Assembly: GCA_031365725.1 (NCBI GenBank)
Contig: JANLYQ010000030.1
Location: 1 to 18,172, forward strand
Direction: 5' to 3'
Origin: JANLYQ01 sp031365725
GTDB taxonomy: Bacteria > Actinomycetota > Actinomycetes > JACCUZ01
Length of the DNA: 18,172 nucleotides
The translations under genes were made by a program, and so were the position numbers. Under the pieces are notes generated by a model. It had not been told where the DNA came from. It saw only the letters and a program-made list of their open reading frames with translations, and made no database searches. Shown in pieces: positions 5,853 through 15,338 of the stretch (within the stretch, counting starts at the first letter, position 1; every line of letters starts with the position of its first letter).

Positions 5853-7309
5853 ACTCGCCGCTGCGACGGCTCTCCGTCGCCGTCCTGGTGCTCTTCGGCC
5901 TGCTGCTGCTCAACGCCAACTACCTGCAGGTGGTGCGCGCCGACACGCTGCGCAACAACCCCCGCAACCCGCGGATCATCGCCGAGGAGTACTCCCGTCA
6001 ACGCGGCCCGATCCTCGTCGACGGCAAGCCGATCGCCCGCAGCGTGGCCACCAGGGACCGGCTCAAGTACCTCCGGGACTACTCCCAGGGCAAGCTCTAC
6101 GCCCCGGCCACCGGCTTCTACTCCCTCGTCTACGGCTCCAGCGCCGTCGAGTCCGAGTCCAACTCGGTGCTCGCCGGCACCGACGCCTCGCTGTTCGTCC
6201 GGCGGGTCATCGACCTGCTCACCGGTGAGCAGCCCCAGGGCGGCAGCGTCGCCCTCACCCTGGACCCCGCCGCGCAGAAGGCGGCCTTCGACGGTCTGAC
6301 CGCACTCGGCGCCCGCGGAGCGGTGGTGGCCATCGCGCCCAGCACGGGGGCGATCCTCGCGCTGGTCAGCACCCCGTCCTTCGACCCGAACCTCGTCTCG
6401 GGGCACGACCCCGTGGCCGTGCGGGCGGCGTACAAGCGACTCAGCACGGCAGCCGGTCAGCCGATGCTGGACCGCGCGCTGCGTCAGACCTACCCGCCGG
6501 GCTCGACCTTCAAGGTGGTCACCGCCGCGGCCGCGCTGGAGAGCGGGCGCTACACCCCCGACTCCGCGGTCGACAACGCGCCGTCGCTGGACCTGCCGCA
6601 GACGACCAGCCCGCTGCCCAACGAGAACGGCGCCCCGTGCTCGTCCTCCGGCACCGCGACCCTCACCGTCGCGCTGGAGAACTCCTGCAACGTCAGCTTC
6701 GGCAAGATCGGGCTCGAGCTCGGCGCCGACGCGCTGCGCACCCAGGCCGACAAGTTCGGCTTCGACACCTCCGTGCAGGTGCCGATGACCAGCGCCACCA
6801 GCCGCTTCCCGACCAACCCGGACCTGCCGCAGACGGCGCAGTCGGCCATCGGCCAGTTCGACGTGCGTGCCACCCCGCTGCAGATGGCGATGGTCGCCGC
6901 CGCGGTCGCCAACCGCGGTGTGCTGATGACGCCGTACCTCGTGTCCGAGGTGCGCGGGCCGGACCTCTCGGTGCTCGACACCACGACACCCAAGCCGCTC
7001 AGCACCGCCATCAGCCCGCAGACCTCAGCTGCGCTCACGACGATGATGACCAAGGTCGTGACCGAGGGCACCGGCAGCAACGGCCAGATTCCCGGCGTGG
7101 TGGTCGCAGGCAAGACCGGCACCGCCCAGCAGGGTGGCGGTCGCACCCCGCACGCCTGGTTCATCTCCTTCGCCCCGGCCGACAGCGAGCCCAAGGTCGC
7201 GGTCGCGGTCGTGGTGGAGGACGGCGGCGGCCGGGCCGAGATCAGCGGCAACGGGCTGGCCGCGCCCATCGCAAAGGCCGTCATGCAGGCGGTGCTGGGC
7301 CAGCGATGA
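5849..7309 (+). CDS. pbpA: PbpA: class B penicillin-binding protein (transpeptidase)
   Basis: 486 aa, GTG in a GTGA overlap with rodA. A short cytoplasmic N-terminus and one membrane anchor (~8-24) precede a PBP dimerisation region (RQRGPILVDGKPIARS, ~50-65). The transpeptidase domain (~150-486) has all three active-site motifs: S219-T-F-K222 in YPPGSTFKVV, S279-C-N281, and K422-T-G424 in AGKTGTAQQ. It cross-links peptidoglycan as the partner of the adjacent SEDS glycosyltransferase. In mycobacteria PbpA is needed for septation and is linked to PknB signalling. Length and motif spacing are normal for the family. Its TGA overlaps the pknA ATG (7306-7309). Confidence 0.95.
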   Translation: MNSPLRRLSVAVLVLFGLLLLNANYLQVVRADTLRNNPRNPRIIAEEYSRQRGPILVDGKPIARSVATRDRLKYLRDYSQGKLYAPATGFYSLVYGSSAVESESNSVLAGTDASLFVRRVIDLLTGEQPQGGSVALTLDPAAQKAAFDGLTALGARGAVVAIAPSTGAILALVSTPSFDPNLVSGHDPVAVRAAYKRLSTAAGQPMLDRALRQTYPPGSTFKVVTAAAALESGRYTPDSAVDNAPSLDLPQTTSPLPNENGAPCSSSGTATLTVALENSCNVSFGKIGLELGADALRTQADKFGFDTSVQVPMTSATSRFPTNPDLPQTAQSAIGQFDVRATPLQMAMVAAAVANRGVLMTPYLVSEVRGPDLSVLDTTTPKPLSTAISPQTSAALTTMMTKVVTEGTGSNGQIPGVVVAGKTGTAQQGGGRTPHAWFISFAPADSEPKVAVAVVVEDGGGRAEISGNGLAAPIAKAVMQAVLGQR

Positions 7310-8668
7310 GCACCGACGTCGACACGGTCCTCGGGGGCCGCTACCGCCTCGCCGCCCGCATCGCCGGCGGGGGCATGGGCGAGGTGTGGCTGGCCCAGGA
7401 CACCGTCCTGCACCGCGATGTGGCGATCAAGATCCTGCGCAGTGAGTACGCCGACGACCCCACCTTCCTGGCCCGGTTCCAGGCCGAGGCCCGCCACGCC
7501 GCCGGACTCTCTCACCCGCACATCGCCACGGTCTACGACTTCGGTGAGGGTGGCGCCGACGACTCACCCTTCCTCGTCATGGAGTACGTGCCGGGCGAGG
7601 CACTGTCCGACCTGCTCTCCGGTGTCTCCCGGTCCGGTCGCCTCCCGGCCCGCCAGACCCTCGAGATCATCGGTCAGGCCGCGCTCGGCCTGCAGGCCGC
7701 GCACGACGCCGGGGTGATCCACCGCGACGTGAAGCCCGGCAACATCCTGGTGACCCCGGAGGGGGTCGTGAAGATCACCGACTTCGGCATCGCCCGGGCC
7801 ACCAACGCGGTCCCGCTGACCAGGACCGGCGCCATCATGGGCACCGCCTTCTACATCTCTCCCGAGCAGGCCTCCGGTCGACCGGTCGAGCCTGCCAGCG
7901 ACGTCTACTCCCTCGGCATCGTCGCTTATGAGTGCCTCACCGGGTCCCGACCGTTCCCCGGTGACACCCCCGTGAGCGTCGCCCTCGCCCAGGTCAACCA
8001 GCAGCCGCCGGCGCTGCCCGGCTGGGTGCCCGCGCCGGTCCGCGAGCTGGTGATGGCGATGCTGGCCAAGGAGCCGTCCGCGCGCCCGGCCGGGGCCGGT
8101 GACCTCGGCCGCCAGGCACTCGCCCTGGCTGCCTCCCTGCCCGTCCAGGACGAGGTGTCTGACGCCGACACACTGCAGGTGGCCGCGGCGGGCACGCCGG
8201 ACCCGGTGACCCGCCTGCGCACCGACACCGACCCCGGCTTCCTGCTGCCCCCTCCCGACCGGCCCCCGCGTCGCCTGCTGCTCGGCGCCCTCCTGCTGGT
8301 CGGGCTGCTCGCGGTGGCCGGGCTGGTCCGCGCCTGCAGCAGCCCGGACAGCGGCACCACCGGGGCCGGGGCTGCGTCAGGTTCCGCTGGCACAACAGGC
8401 TCGGTGACCGTCGTACCCGCCGCGTTCATCGGTCGCCCGGTCGAGTCGGTCCGTACCGACCTACGGAACCGTGGGCTGCGGGTGCGCGTCGTGCTGTCGG
8501 AGGGCGGCGGCGTTGTCGGTACGGTGAAGGGGGTCTCGCCGCGGGGGGACGTCGCCACCGGCGGCCTGGTCGTGGTGCGCGGCGTCGCAGCACCGCCCAC
8601 AGCGCCACCGTCACACGGCAAGGCCAAGGGCAAGCACAAGAAGGACAACGGCGGCGGACCAGGAGAGG

Positions 8669-8676
<8 letters not shown>
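7306..8676 (+). CDS. pknA: PknA: Ser/Thr protein kinase with one PASTA domain
   Basis: 456 aa, ATG in the ATGA overlap with pbpA. Kinase domain ~13-270: glycine loop IAGGGMGEVW, Lys42 in VAIK, catalytic HRDVKPGN (D141), DFG (159-161), activation-loop Thr172/Thr174 in LTRTGAIMGT, and SPEQAS. A juxtamembrane linker leads to one membrane helix (~323-342). Outside the membrane there is a single PASTA-like domain (~367-427; PAAFIGRPVESVRTDLRNRG, then GTVKGVSPRGDVATGG) and a Lys/Gly-rich tail (HGKAKGKHKKDNGGG). M. tuberculosis PknA lacks a PASTA domain, so this copy differs in its sensor part. The position next to pknB and motif content make the assignment firm. Confidence 0.93.
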
Positions 8677-10470
<1,794 letters not shown>

Positions 10471-10474
<4 letters not shown>

Positions 10475-11115
10475 CGGTCACCGCGCGCGACCACAGGAGC
10501 GAGGCCGGCACTGCGGTCCACCGCGCCGGGGTCGCCGCAGCTGACCAGCCAGGTCGCCAGCAACCGGTGACCGCCCTGGGTCAGCACCGACTCGGGATGG
10601 AACTGCACCCCCTCGACCGGCAGGTCCCGGTGCCGCAGCGCCATGACCACCCCGCTGGCCGTGCGCCCGGTCACCTCCAGCTCCGGGGGCAGGGTGTCCT
10701 CGCGCACCGCGAGCGAGTGGTAGCGGGTGGCCGTGAACGGTGACGGCAACCCCGACAGCACCCCGGCGCCCTCGTGGCTGACGTTACTGGTCTTGCCGTG
10801 CAGCAGCTCAGGTGCCCGTTCCACGATCGCGCCGTACGCCACCGCGATCGCCTGATGGCCCAGACACACCCCAAGCATCGGCACCGCGCCGCCCACCTCG
10901 CGCACCATCTCGACGCACACCCCGGCCCGCTCCGGCGTGCCCGGTCCGGGACTCAGCAGCACACCGTCGTACGACGTGGCGTCCTGCGGTCGCACCTCGT
11001 CGTTGCGTAGGACCGTGCACTCGGCGCCGAGCTGACCGAGGTACTGCACGAGGTTGAACACGAAGCTGTCGTAGTTGTCGACGACGAGGATCCGCCGCGG
11101 CCGCACGTCTGTCAC
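10471..11115 (-). CDS. trpG: Glutamine amidotransferase, anthranilate/aminodeoxychorismate synthase component II (TrpG/PabA)
   Basis: 214 aa from GTG 11115, which forms a GTGA overlap with the upstream small membrane protein; the open frame reaches further but only as a shadow. The protein begins RRILVVDNYDSFVFNL, the standard N-terminus of TrpG/PabA. The class I amidotransferase triad is present: Cys84 in LGVCLGHQAI, His173 and Glu175 in VQFHPESV. It releases ammonia from glutamine for chorismate amination to anthranilate or aminodeoxychorismate. This locus beside pknB holds the same gene in many actinomycetes, named trpG or pabA; no component I partner lies in the window, so the pathway cannot be decided. 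Convergent with pknB, sharing 4 bases. Confidence 0.92.
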
Positions 11116-11276
11116 TGCTGGTCCACCGTCACTTTGAGGAAGGGCAAGGACTGCTCGGCCCACGGGAAGACCGTGGTGAACAGCAGTAGCACCACGGCGA
11201 GCGCGATCGCGAGCGCGAGCAGCACCCGCACCGGCCACGGCCCCGGCAGGTGCCGCCACACCCAGGGATAGATCAT
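11112..11276 (-). CDS. Small single-pass membrane protein (54 aa), conserved position before trpG
   Basis: ATG at 11276 sits in an ATGA overlap with the sortase stop, and its own TGA overlaps the trpG GTG, so it is tied on both sides by translational coupling. The sequence has an aromatic N-terminus (YPWVWRHLPGPWPVR), one membrane helix (~14-37), and a short C-terminal tail (FPWAEQSLPFLKVTVDQQ). From memory, short proteins with the pattern W-R-x-L-P-G...F-P-W-x...L-P-F occur at this position in other actinomycetes. No function is known to me. A role as an accessory to the sortase or DUF881 protein is only a guess from the gene order. Confidence 0.8.
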   Translation of the reverse strand: MIYPWVWRHLPGPWPVRVLLALAIALAVVLLLFTTVFPWAEQSLPFLKVTVDQQ

Positions 11277-11959
11277 GCCCCTGCTCCTGCGCCCAGGGAC
11301 GCGGGTGGTCCGTCGGCCCGGGCCCGGGTCCCGGTCAGGTGCCCGAACACGATGAGCCGCTCGTACGACGCCCAGCGCGGGTTGCAGGTGGTCAGGGTCA
11401 GCAGCGCCGAGCTCGGCGTGGCGGCCGGCTTGCCCGGCACCGGGTCGAGCACCCAGGTCGAGGTCGGCGTGACGATGCGGGTCCGGTCGACGACGTAGGT
11501 GTACCAACCTGCTTTGGTCTCAGCCACGACGAGGTCGCCCTGGTGCACCTGGTCGAGGTAGGCGAACGGCTCGCCGTTGGTGGCCCGGTGACCGGCGACG
11601 GCGAAGTTGCCGATCGCGCCCGGCAGTGCCGTGTCGGGATAGTGCCCCACACCGCGGGACAGCTCGGGCAGTCCGACGCCCTCGATGACCGGTACGTCGA
11701 ACCGGCGGCCCAGACGTGGGATGTGCAGGAAGGCGAACCCGGTGCCGGGTCGGGTGCGCAGCGCGGTGGGGTTGGAGCCGCTGCTCGTGCCGGGTCGAGC
11801 CCAGCTCTCCCGCAGGGTCGCCGCCGCGCGGTCGGCGGCCCGGTGGGCAGCCAGGTTGGTCCACACCAGCTGGTAGGCGAGGAACAGCAGCACCACCACA
11901 CCGGCGGAGACCAGCAGCTCCCCGAGCCCGCGCAGCCCCGCCTGAGCCGACCCCCTCAC
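11273..11959 (-). CDS. srtE: Class E sortase (LPXTG/LAXTG transpeptidase)
   Basis: 228 aa from GTG 11959, chosen for the GTGA overlap with the DUF881 stop; translation further upstream is a shadow of DUF881. One N-terminal membrane helix (~12-33) and a spacer precede the sortase fold: GTGFAFLHIPRLG, VGHYPDTALPGAIGNFAVAGH, then TLTTCNPRWASYERLIVFGHL. The catalytic residues are His124, Cys192 in TLTTC, and Arg201. The TLTTC motif and actinobacterial setting fit class E, which covalently attaches LAXTG-type surface proteins to lipid II. No sortase substrate is visible in the window. The enzyme is a housekeeping type and sits in a stable gene order with DUF881 and trpG. Confidence 0.9.
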   Translation of the reverse strand: MRGSAQAGLRGLGELLVSAGVVVLLFLAYQLVWTNLAAHRAADRAAATLRESWARPGTSSGSNPTALRTRPGTGFAFLHIPRLGRRFDVPVIEGVGLPELSRGVGHYPDTALPGAIGNFAVAGHRATNGEPFAYLDQVHQGDLVVAETKAGWYTYVVDRTRIVTPTSTWVLDPVPGKPAATPSSALLTLTTCNPRWASYERLIVFGHLTGTRARADGPPASLGAGAGA

Positions 11960-12678
11960 GACCCGACCCGCGCGTGCAGGAGCGCCAGGGTGCCGTCGTA
12001 GGCGGGCAGCTGGGTCGAGGTGCTCGCCGACCGCTGGTAGACCAGCCCGTAGGTCGTGGCGTAGTAGCGGAAGACGTCGACCCCGGGCGCAGCGTCGAGA
12101 GCGCTCATCAACTGCTCCGGCGCCCCGATCGCTGTGATCGTGTACGGCGGTGAGTAGACGCGACCCTGCAGGATCAGGGTGTTGCCGACGCAACGCACCG
12201 CGCTGGTGGCGATGATGCGCTGGTCCATCACCTGCATGGCCTCGGCGCCGCCGGCCCAGAGTGCGTTGACCACTGCCTGCACGTCCTGCTGGTGCACGAC
12301 CAGGTCGTCCGGGACGGTGCCGGGCGGCAGGCTCCGGTTCGGCGTGCGCGGGGCATCGGACATGGTCACGGTGACACTCGGCCCCTCGACCGCCACCATG
12401 CCCGCCGCGAGCTCCAGGGCATCCGCCCGCTGCTGGGCGTCGCTGATCCGGCGGTCGGCCTGCCCGGCCTTGTCGGTCGCCGCGTGCACCTGCATGCGCA
12501 GCCGGTCCACGGTGCGCGCCAGCCCGTCGGCCCGCTGCTGCTGGGCCCGGATGAGGTCGCCGAGATCGCTGCGGGTGCCCCGCAGCTGACCACCCTGCGC
12601 GACGCTGGCACTCGTGGCGAAGAGCAGTCCCGCGGCGGCAAAGGCCACGGGCGCCGCGACCCGCCAGAGCGCACGCAC
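11956..12678 (-). CDS. DUF881 family coiled-coil exported or membrane-anchored protein
   Basis: 240 aa from GTG 12678, preceded at normal spacing by a G-rich Shine-Dalgarno (GAGGGGGG); GTG 12693 is an upstream alternative with a poorer site. An N-terminal hydrophobic segment (~7-27) acts as signal or anchor. Residues ~35-92 are a heptad-like coiled coil (DLIRAQQQRADGLARTVDRL). The DUF881 core (~95-235) includes VEGPSVTVTMSDAP, QDVQAVVNALWAGGAEAMQV and ISATSAVRCVGNTLIL-like TSAVRCVGNTLIL. M. tuberculosis Rv0012 holds the same position between crgA and trpG. The function is unknown; a division or envelope role is suggested by the neighbours only. First gene of the minus-strand chain, divergent from crgA. 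Confidence 0.88.
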   Translation of the reverse strand: MRALWRVAAPVAFAAAGLLFATSASVAQGGQLRGTRSDLGDLIRAQQQRADGLARTVDRLRMQVHAATDKAGQADRRISDAQQRADALELAAGMVAVEGPSVTVTMSDAPRTPNRSLPPGTVPDDLVVHQQDVQAVVNALWAGGAEAMQVMDQRIIATSAVRCVGNTLILQGRVYSPPYTITAIGAPEQLMSALDAAPGVDVFRYYATTYGLVYQRSASTSTQLPAYDGTLALLHARVGS

Positions 12679-12718
12679 GTCGTCCCCCCTCACCTCGCGA
12701 CTACGCTAGCCGACGAAC

Positions 12719-12737
12719 GGCACCCGCCGCGGGTGCC
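12719..12737. promoter_or_regulatory. Perfect inverted repeat in the DUF881/crgA divergent gap
   Basis: GGCACCCG-CCG-CGGGTGCC has 8-bp arms and a 3-bp centre. It lies in the ~78-bp gap between the DUF881 start (12678) and crgA start (12757), 6 bases before the crgA Shine-Dalgarno. It could be an operator serving both divergent genes or a hairpin in the crgA leader. Confidence 0.45.
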
Positions 12738-12756
12738 TCTCACGAGGAGCTCCCCG

Positions 12757-13008
12757 GTGCCCAAGTCACCCATTCGCCGCCGCCGGACCTTCACCCCGCC
12801 GACCGAACGGCCGGCCGCGGTGCACGTCGGCAGCCCGCGCTGGCTCGTGCCGCTCATGGTGGGCTGCTTCGTGCTCGGTCTGCTGTGGGTCGTCGTCTAC
12901 TACGTCACGCAGACGGCCTACCCGATCAGCGGCCTCCACACCTGGAACATGGCGATCGGCTTCGGGCTCATCGTGGTCGGGTTCGTGCTCTCCACCCGCT
13001 GGCGCTGA
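12757..13008 (+). CDS. crgA: CrgA: cell division membrane protein
   Basis: 83 aa. GTG at 12757 with GAGGAG at 12744-12749 (7-base spacing); the open frame continues upstream only as antisense of DUF881. A basic N-terminus PKSPIRRRRTFTPP precedes two membrane helices (~29-50 and ~63-79). The pattern S-P-R-W-x-V-P-L-M...Y-P-I-S-G-L-x-x-W-N-M-A-I-G-F-G is characteristic of CrgA (formerly UPF0233). CrgA recruits or regulates FtsZ, FtsQ, FtsI and FtsB at the septum in mycobacteria and inhibits sporulation septation in Streptomyces. Length is normal. Its position near pknA/pknB is conserved. Confidence 0.95.
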   Translation: MPKSPIRRRRTFTPPTERPAAVHVGSPRWLVPLMVGCFVLGLLWVVVYYVTQTAYPISGLHTWNMAIGFGLIVVGFVLSTRWR

Positions 13009-13066
13009 ACGGCTGACGACCGCGCGGTGAACACCGCCCCAACCTGCGGAAACACACCCGTGTAAG

Positions 13067-13114
13067 TCGTCCACACCGGTTGTCCCCAGTGTGGATAAGG
13101 GGCCGGGTGGACAA
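13067..13114. promoter_or_regulatory. Cluster of four DnaA-box-like 9-mers
   Basis: In 48 bp lie TCGTCCACA (13067-13075, plus), TTGTCCCCA (13080-13088, plus), TTATCCACA (13090-13098, minus strand; perfect match to the bacterial consensus) and TTGTCCACC (13106-13114, minus strand). The other three each differ by one base from the actinobacterial box TTGTCCACA. They sit between the convergent ends of crgA and the rhomboid gene, where no promoter is expected. The inverted arrangement also allows hairpins (TCCACAC/GTGTGGA), so a bidirectional terminator is the main alternative. Confidence 0.5.
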
Positions 13115-13119
13115 CAGGA

Positions 13120-13983
13120 TCAGGTCAGCTGCGCGGTGCGCCAGGCGATCAGCGCCAGCACCAGGACGGCGGCACCCACCAACCCCGCCACCTGCACCGC
13201 CGTACGCCTCGTGGTCGGGGCGTAGGCCAACGCAGCCGCGCACAGGACGCCGGTGATCAGGCCGCCGAGGTGCGCCCGCCAGTCGATGTTGGGCAGGACG
13301 AAACCGAGCACGAAGTTGATGGCCAACAGGCCCAGCACGCCGGAGGTGTCCCGCCCGAACCGTCGACTGACGACGAGGTAGGCACCCAGCAGCCCGAAGA
13401 TCGCCCCGGAGGCCCCCAGCGACTCCCTGTTGGGCGCAGAGAACGAGTAGGACAACGCACTGCCGCCGAGCGCGGCCAGCAGGTAGAGCGCGACGAATCG
13501 CGCCCGTCCCAGCGCTGCCTCCAGCGGAGGGCCGAACAGGTAGAGCGCGTACATGTTGAAGGCGATGTGCAGGACCCCGCCGTGCATGAAGGCCGACGTG
13601 AGCAGGCGGTAGTACTCACCGTGGGCGACGCCGACATCCCGCCCCAGCGCGGGGTCGAAAGCCAGGCCGATGTCGATGAACCTGCTGGTGAACCCAGGAA
13701 CCGCCTGCTGGAGCACGAACACCACGACGTTGATGCCGATGATCACCCGGCTGACCCAGCCGGGATCCGTCGTGGCGCGGCCGCCCAGCGCCGTACGCGC
13801 CGTGCGCACGTTCTTGTTGCCGTCCTTGACGCACTCCGGGCACTGGAAGCCCACCGAGGCCGGGATCATGCAGTCCGGGCAGATCCGGCGCTCGCAACGC
13901 ACGCACCGGATGTGCGCCTCACGCTGCGGGTGCCGGTAGCAGACGGCGGGGTCGGCGGTCTCCGGCGGCGGGCTCTCGCTCAG
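13120..13983 (-). CDS. Rhomboid-family intramembrane serine protease with N-terminal zinc-finger region
   Basis: 287 aa if translation starts at CTG 13983, in a CTGA overlap with the cyclophilin stop. The first canonical start is GTG 13902, but that would cut away half of a clear zinc-ribbon-like motif CYRHPQREAHIRCVRCERRI followed by CPDCM and FQCPECV (Cys15, His18, Cys27, Cys30, Cys35, Cys38, Cys48, Cys51), which actinobacterial rhomboids of this type carry. No ATG, GTG or TTG lies in frame between. The rhomboid core has about six helices with H139-x3-N143 (HIAFN), catalytic Ser192 in GASGAIFG, and His238 in WRAHLGGLITG. It should cleave membrane proteins within or near the bilayer; the substrate is unknown. 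Family assignment is firm, start codon inferred. Confidence 0.88.
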   Translation of the reverse strand: MSESPPPETADPAVCYRHPQREAHIRCVRCERRICPDCMIPASVGFQCPECVKDGNKNVRTARTALGGRATTDPGWVSRVIIGINVVVFVLQQAVPGFTSRFIDIGLAFDPALGRDVGVAHGEYYRLLTSAFMHGGVLHIAFNMYALYLFGPPLEAALGRARFVALYLLAALGGSALSYSFSAPNRESLGASGAIFGLLGAYLVVSRRFGRDTSGVLGLLAINFVLGFVLPNIDWRAHLGGLITGVLCAAALAYAPTTRRTAVQVAGLVGAAVLVLALIAWRTAQLT

Positions 13984-14510
13984 GTGGTCCGTCGCTCGAC
14001 GACGACGGCGGAGATCACGACGTCCTCCAGCGGACGGTCCATCCGGCCCGTCGGGGTGCCGGCGATCGCGTCGACAATCGCACGGCTGGGGCCGTCGGCG
14101 ACCTCACCGAAGATGGTGTGCTTGCGGTTCAGGTGCGGCGTGGGGCCGACGGTGATGAAGAACTGGGAGCCGTTGGTGCCGGGGCCGGCATTGGCCATCG
14201 CCAGGAGGTAGGGCCGGTCGAAGACGAGCTCAGGGTGGATCTCGTCGGCGAAGCGGTAACCCGGCCCGCCGGTGCCGGTGCCCAGCGGGTCGCCGCCCTG
14301 GATCATGAAGCCGCCGATGACCCGGTGGAAGACGGTGCCGTCATAGAGCGGGTCGTTGCTCTTGTGCCCGGTGGCCGGGTTGACCCACTCCTTGCTGCCG
14401 TCGGCCAGCCCGGTGAAGTTGGCCACCGTCTTGGGCGCGTGGTTCGGGAAGAGCTGGACCACCACATCGCCACGGTTGGTCTTCAGGGTGGCGTAGATCT
14501 CCTCGGCCAC
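13980..14510 (-). CDS. ppiA: Cyclophilin-type peptidyl-prolyl cis-trans isomerase
   Basis: 176 aa from GTG 14510 with AAGGGA a few bases upstream; a longer open frame is a shadow. Cyclophilin motifs are present: VANFTGLADG, YDGTVFHRVIGGFMIQGGDP (catalytic Arg63, Gln71), AMANAGPGTNGSQFFIT, and PHLNRKHTIFGEV, where His replaces the cyclosporin-contact Trp, as in many bacterial enzymes. There is no signal peptide, so it is cytoplasmic. It speeds proline isomerisation in folding. The equivalent of M. tuberculosis Rv0009 holds the same neighbourhood close to crgA and the origin. It is coupled to the rhomboid gene by a 4-base overlap. Confidence 0.94.
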   Translation of the reverse strand: MAEEIYATLKTNRGDVVVQLFPNHAPKTVANFTGLADGSKEWVNPATGHKSNDPLYDGTVFHRVIGGFMIQGGDPLGTGTGGPGYRFADEIHPELVFDRPYLLAMANAGPGTNGSQFFITVGPTPHLNRKHTIFGEVADGPSRAIVDAIAGTPTGRMDRPLEDVVISAVVVERRTT

Positions 14511-14663
14511 AACAGTCCCTTCGCAGCTCTCGGCAGGTGGACACACATCCTTGCACGCCCGCGCGTGTCGGGCGCCACCCCGGACCCGCAGTTTCCGCTG
14601 TTGCCGGGCCGGGCACGATGGAGGGGAACATCGCACTGACCGCACCCGACGGAGGGTTTCCTC

Positions 14664-15338
14664 ATGTCCCGCATCGCCGCCCTGCAGAAGAAGAACCCTC
14701 GACTGGCCAGCCAGGCCCGACGGGCGGGCAGCCGCGCCAAGGCGACGGCGCCAGTCGTTGCCGACAATGCCGTGCGGTACGCCGCCACCACGCGCGAGTG
14801 GGCCGCCCCCAAGGTGGACTCCGCCGTGGAGTGGGCCGGCCCGCGGGTCGACTCTGCCGTCGAGTGGGCTGCCCCCAAGGTCGTGCAGGCACGTGACTGG
14901 GTTGCTCCCAAGGTCGAGCCGGCCGTCGACAAGGTCCGCAGCGACGTGCTGCCCGCGGTGGTCGAGGCCGTGACCACCGCACTCACCGCGACCGAGCCGG
15001 CCCGCAGCGAGGCGGCCTCCCGCGGCAGCGCGGCGCTCGCCGCGCTCAAGGGCGAGATCGCGCCGCCCAAGAAGACGCACAAGGTCCGCACCCTCCTGCT
15101 CCTGCTGAGTGCGGCGGGTGCGGCCGTCGCGGGGTGGCGCACCTGGCTCGCCCGGCAGGCCGACCCCGTCGACGCCTGGACCACCCCGTCGCCCCGACCC
15201 ACCCCCACCGTCACCCCGGTGCCGGTCGTTCCGGTGACTCCCGCGGAGGCTGCGGCCGAGGACGAGTTGGCGATCGTTCCGCCGGCGACGACTGAGACCG
15301 ACTCCGAGTCGGTGCTCGAGGAGTCACCCAAGCACTGA
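14664..15338 (+). CDS. Membrane-anchored protein with 11-residue tandem repeats (DUF5324-like)
   Basis: 224 aa, ATG at 14664 with GGAGGG 7 bases upstream; divergent from ppiA. A basic N-terminus (~1-30) leads into five 11-residue units at 45-99 (EWAAPKVDSAV, EWAGPRVDSAV, EWAAPKVVQAR, DWVAPKVEPAV, DKVRSDVLPAV). The period suits an amphipathic helix with a 3-turn repeat. One membrane helix (~141-158) follows, then a Pro/Thr-rich and acidic tail. The layout recalls Streptomyces DUF5324 proteins encoded beside a cyclophilin gene, from memory. No enzymatic motif is visible. A membrane-surface or scaffold role is possible but unproven. Confidence 0.82.
   Translation: MSRIAALQKKNPRLASQARRAGSRAKATAPVVADNAVRYAATTREWAAPKVDSAVEWAGPRVDSAVEWAAPKVVQARDWVAPKVEPAVDKVRSDVLPAVVEAVTTALTATEPARSEAASRGSAALAALKGEIAPPKKTHKVRTLLLLLSAAGAAVAGWRTWLARQADPVDAWTTPSPRPTPTVTPVPVVPVTPAEAAAEDELAIVPPATTETDSESVLEESPKH
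14796..14960 (+). repeat. Five 33-bp units encoding 11-residue repeats
   Basis: Consecutive units of 33 bp encode [E/D]-W-[A/V]-[A/G]-P-[K/R]-V-x-x-A-x. The first four are clear and the fifth is diverged. Protein conservation exceeds DNA conservation, so the duplication is old and under selection. Confidence 0.75.

Noticed and set aside
5525..6406. 293-codon minus-strand open frame opposite rodA/pbpA
   Set aside because: Shadow of the rodA and pbpA coding strands; composition is typical of antisense frames.
13009..13119. oriC itself
   Set aside because: Only four boxes in a short gap, no AT-rich unwinding region, and no dnaA or dnaN gene beside it. At most it is an accessory DnaA-binding site.
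13270..14211. 313-codon plus-strand open frame
   Set aside because: It is antisense to the rhomboid and cyclophilin genes, whose motifs are unmistakable.
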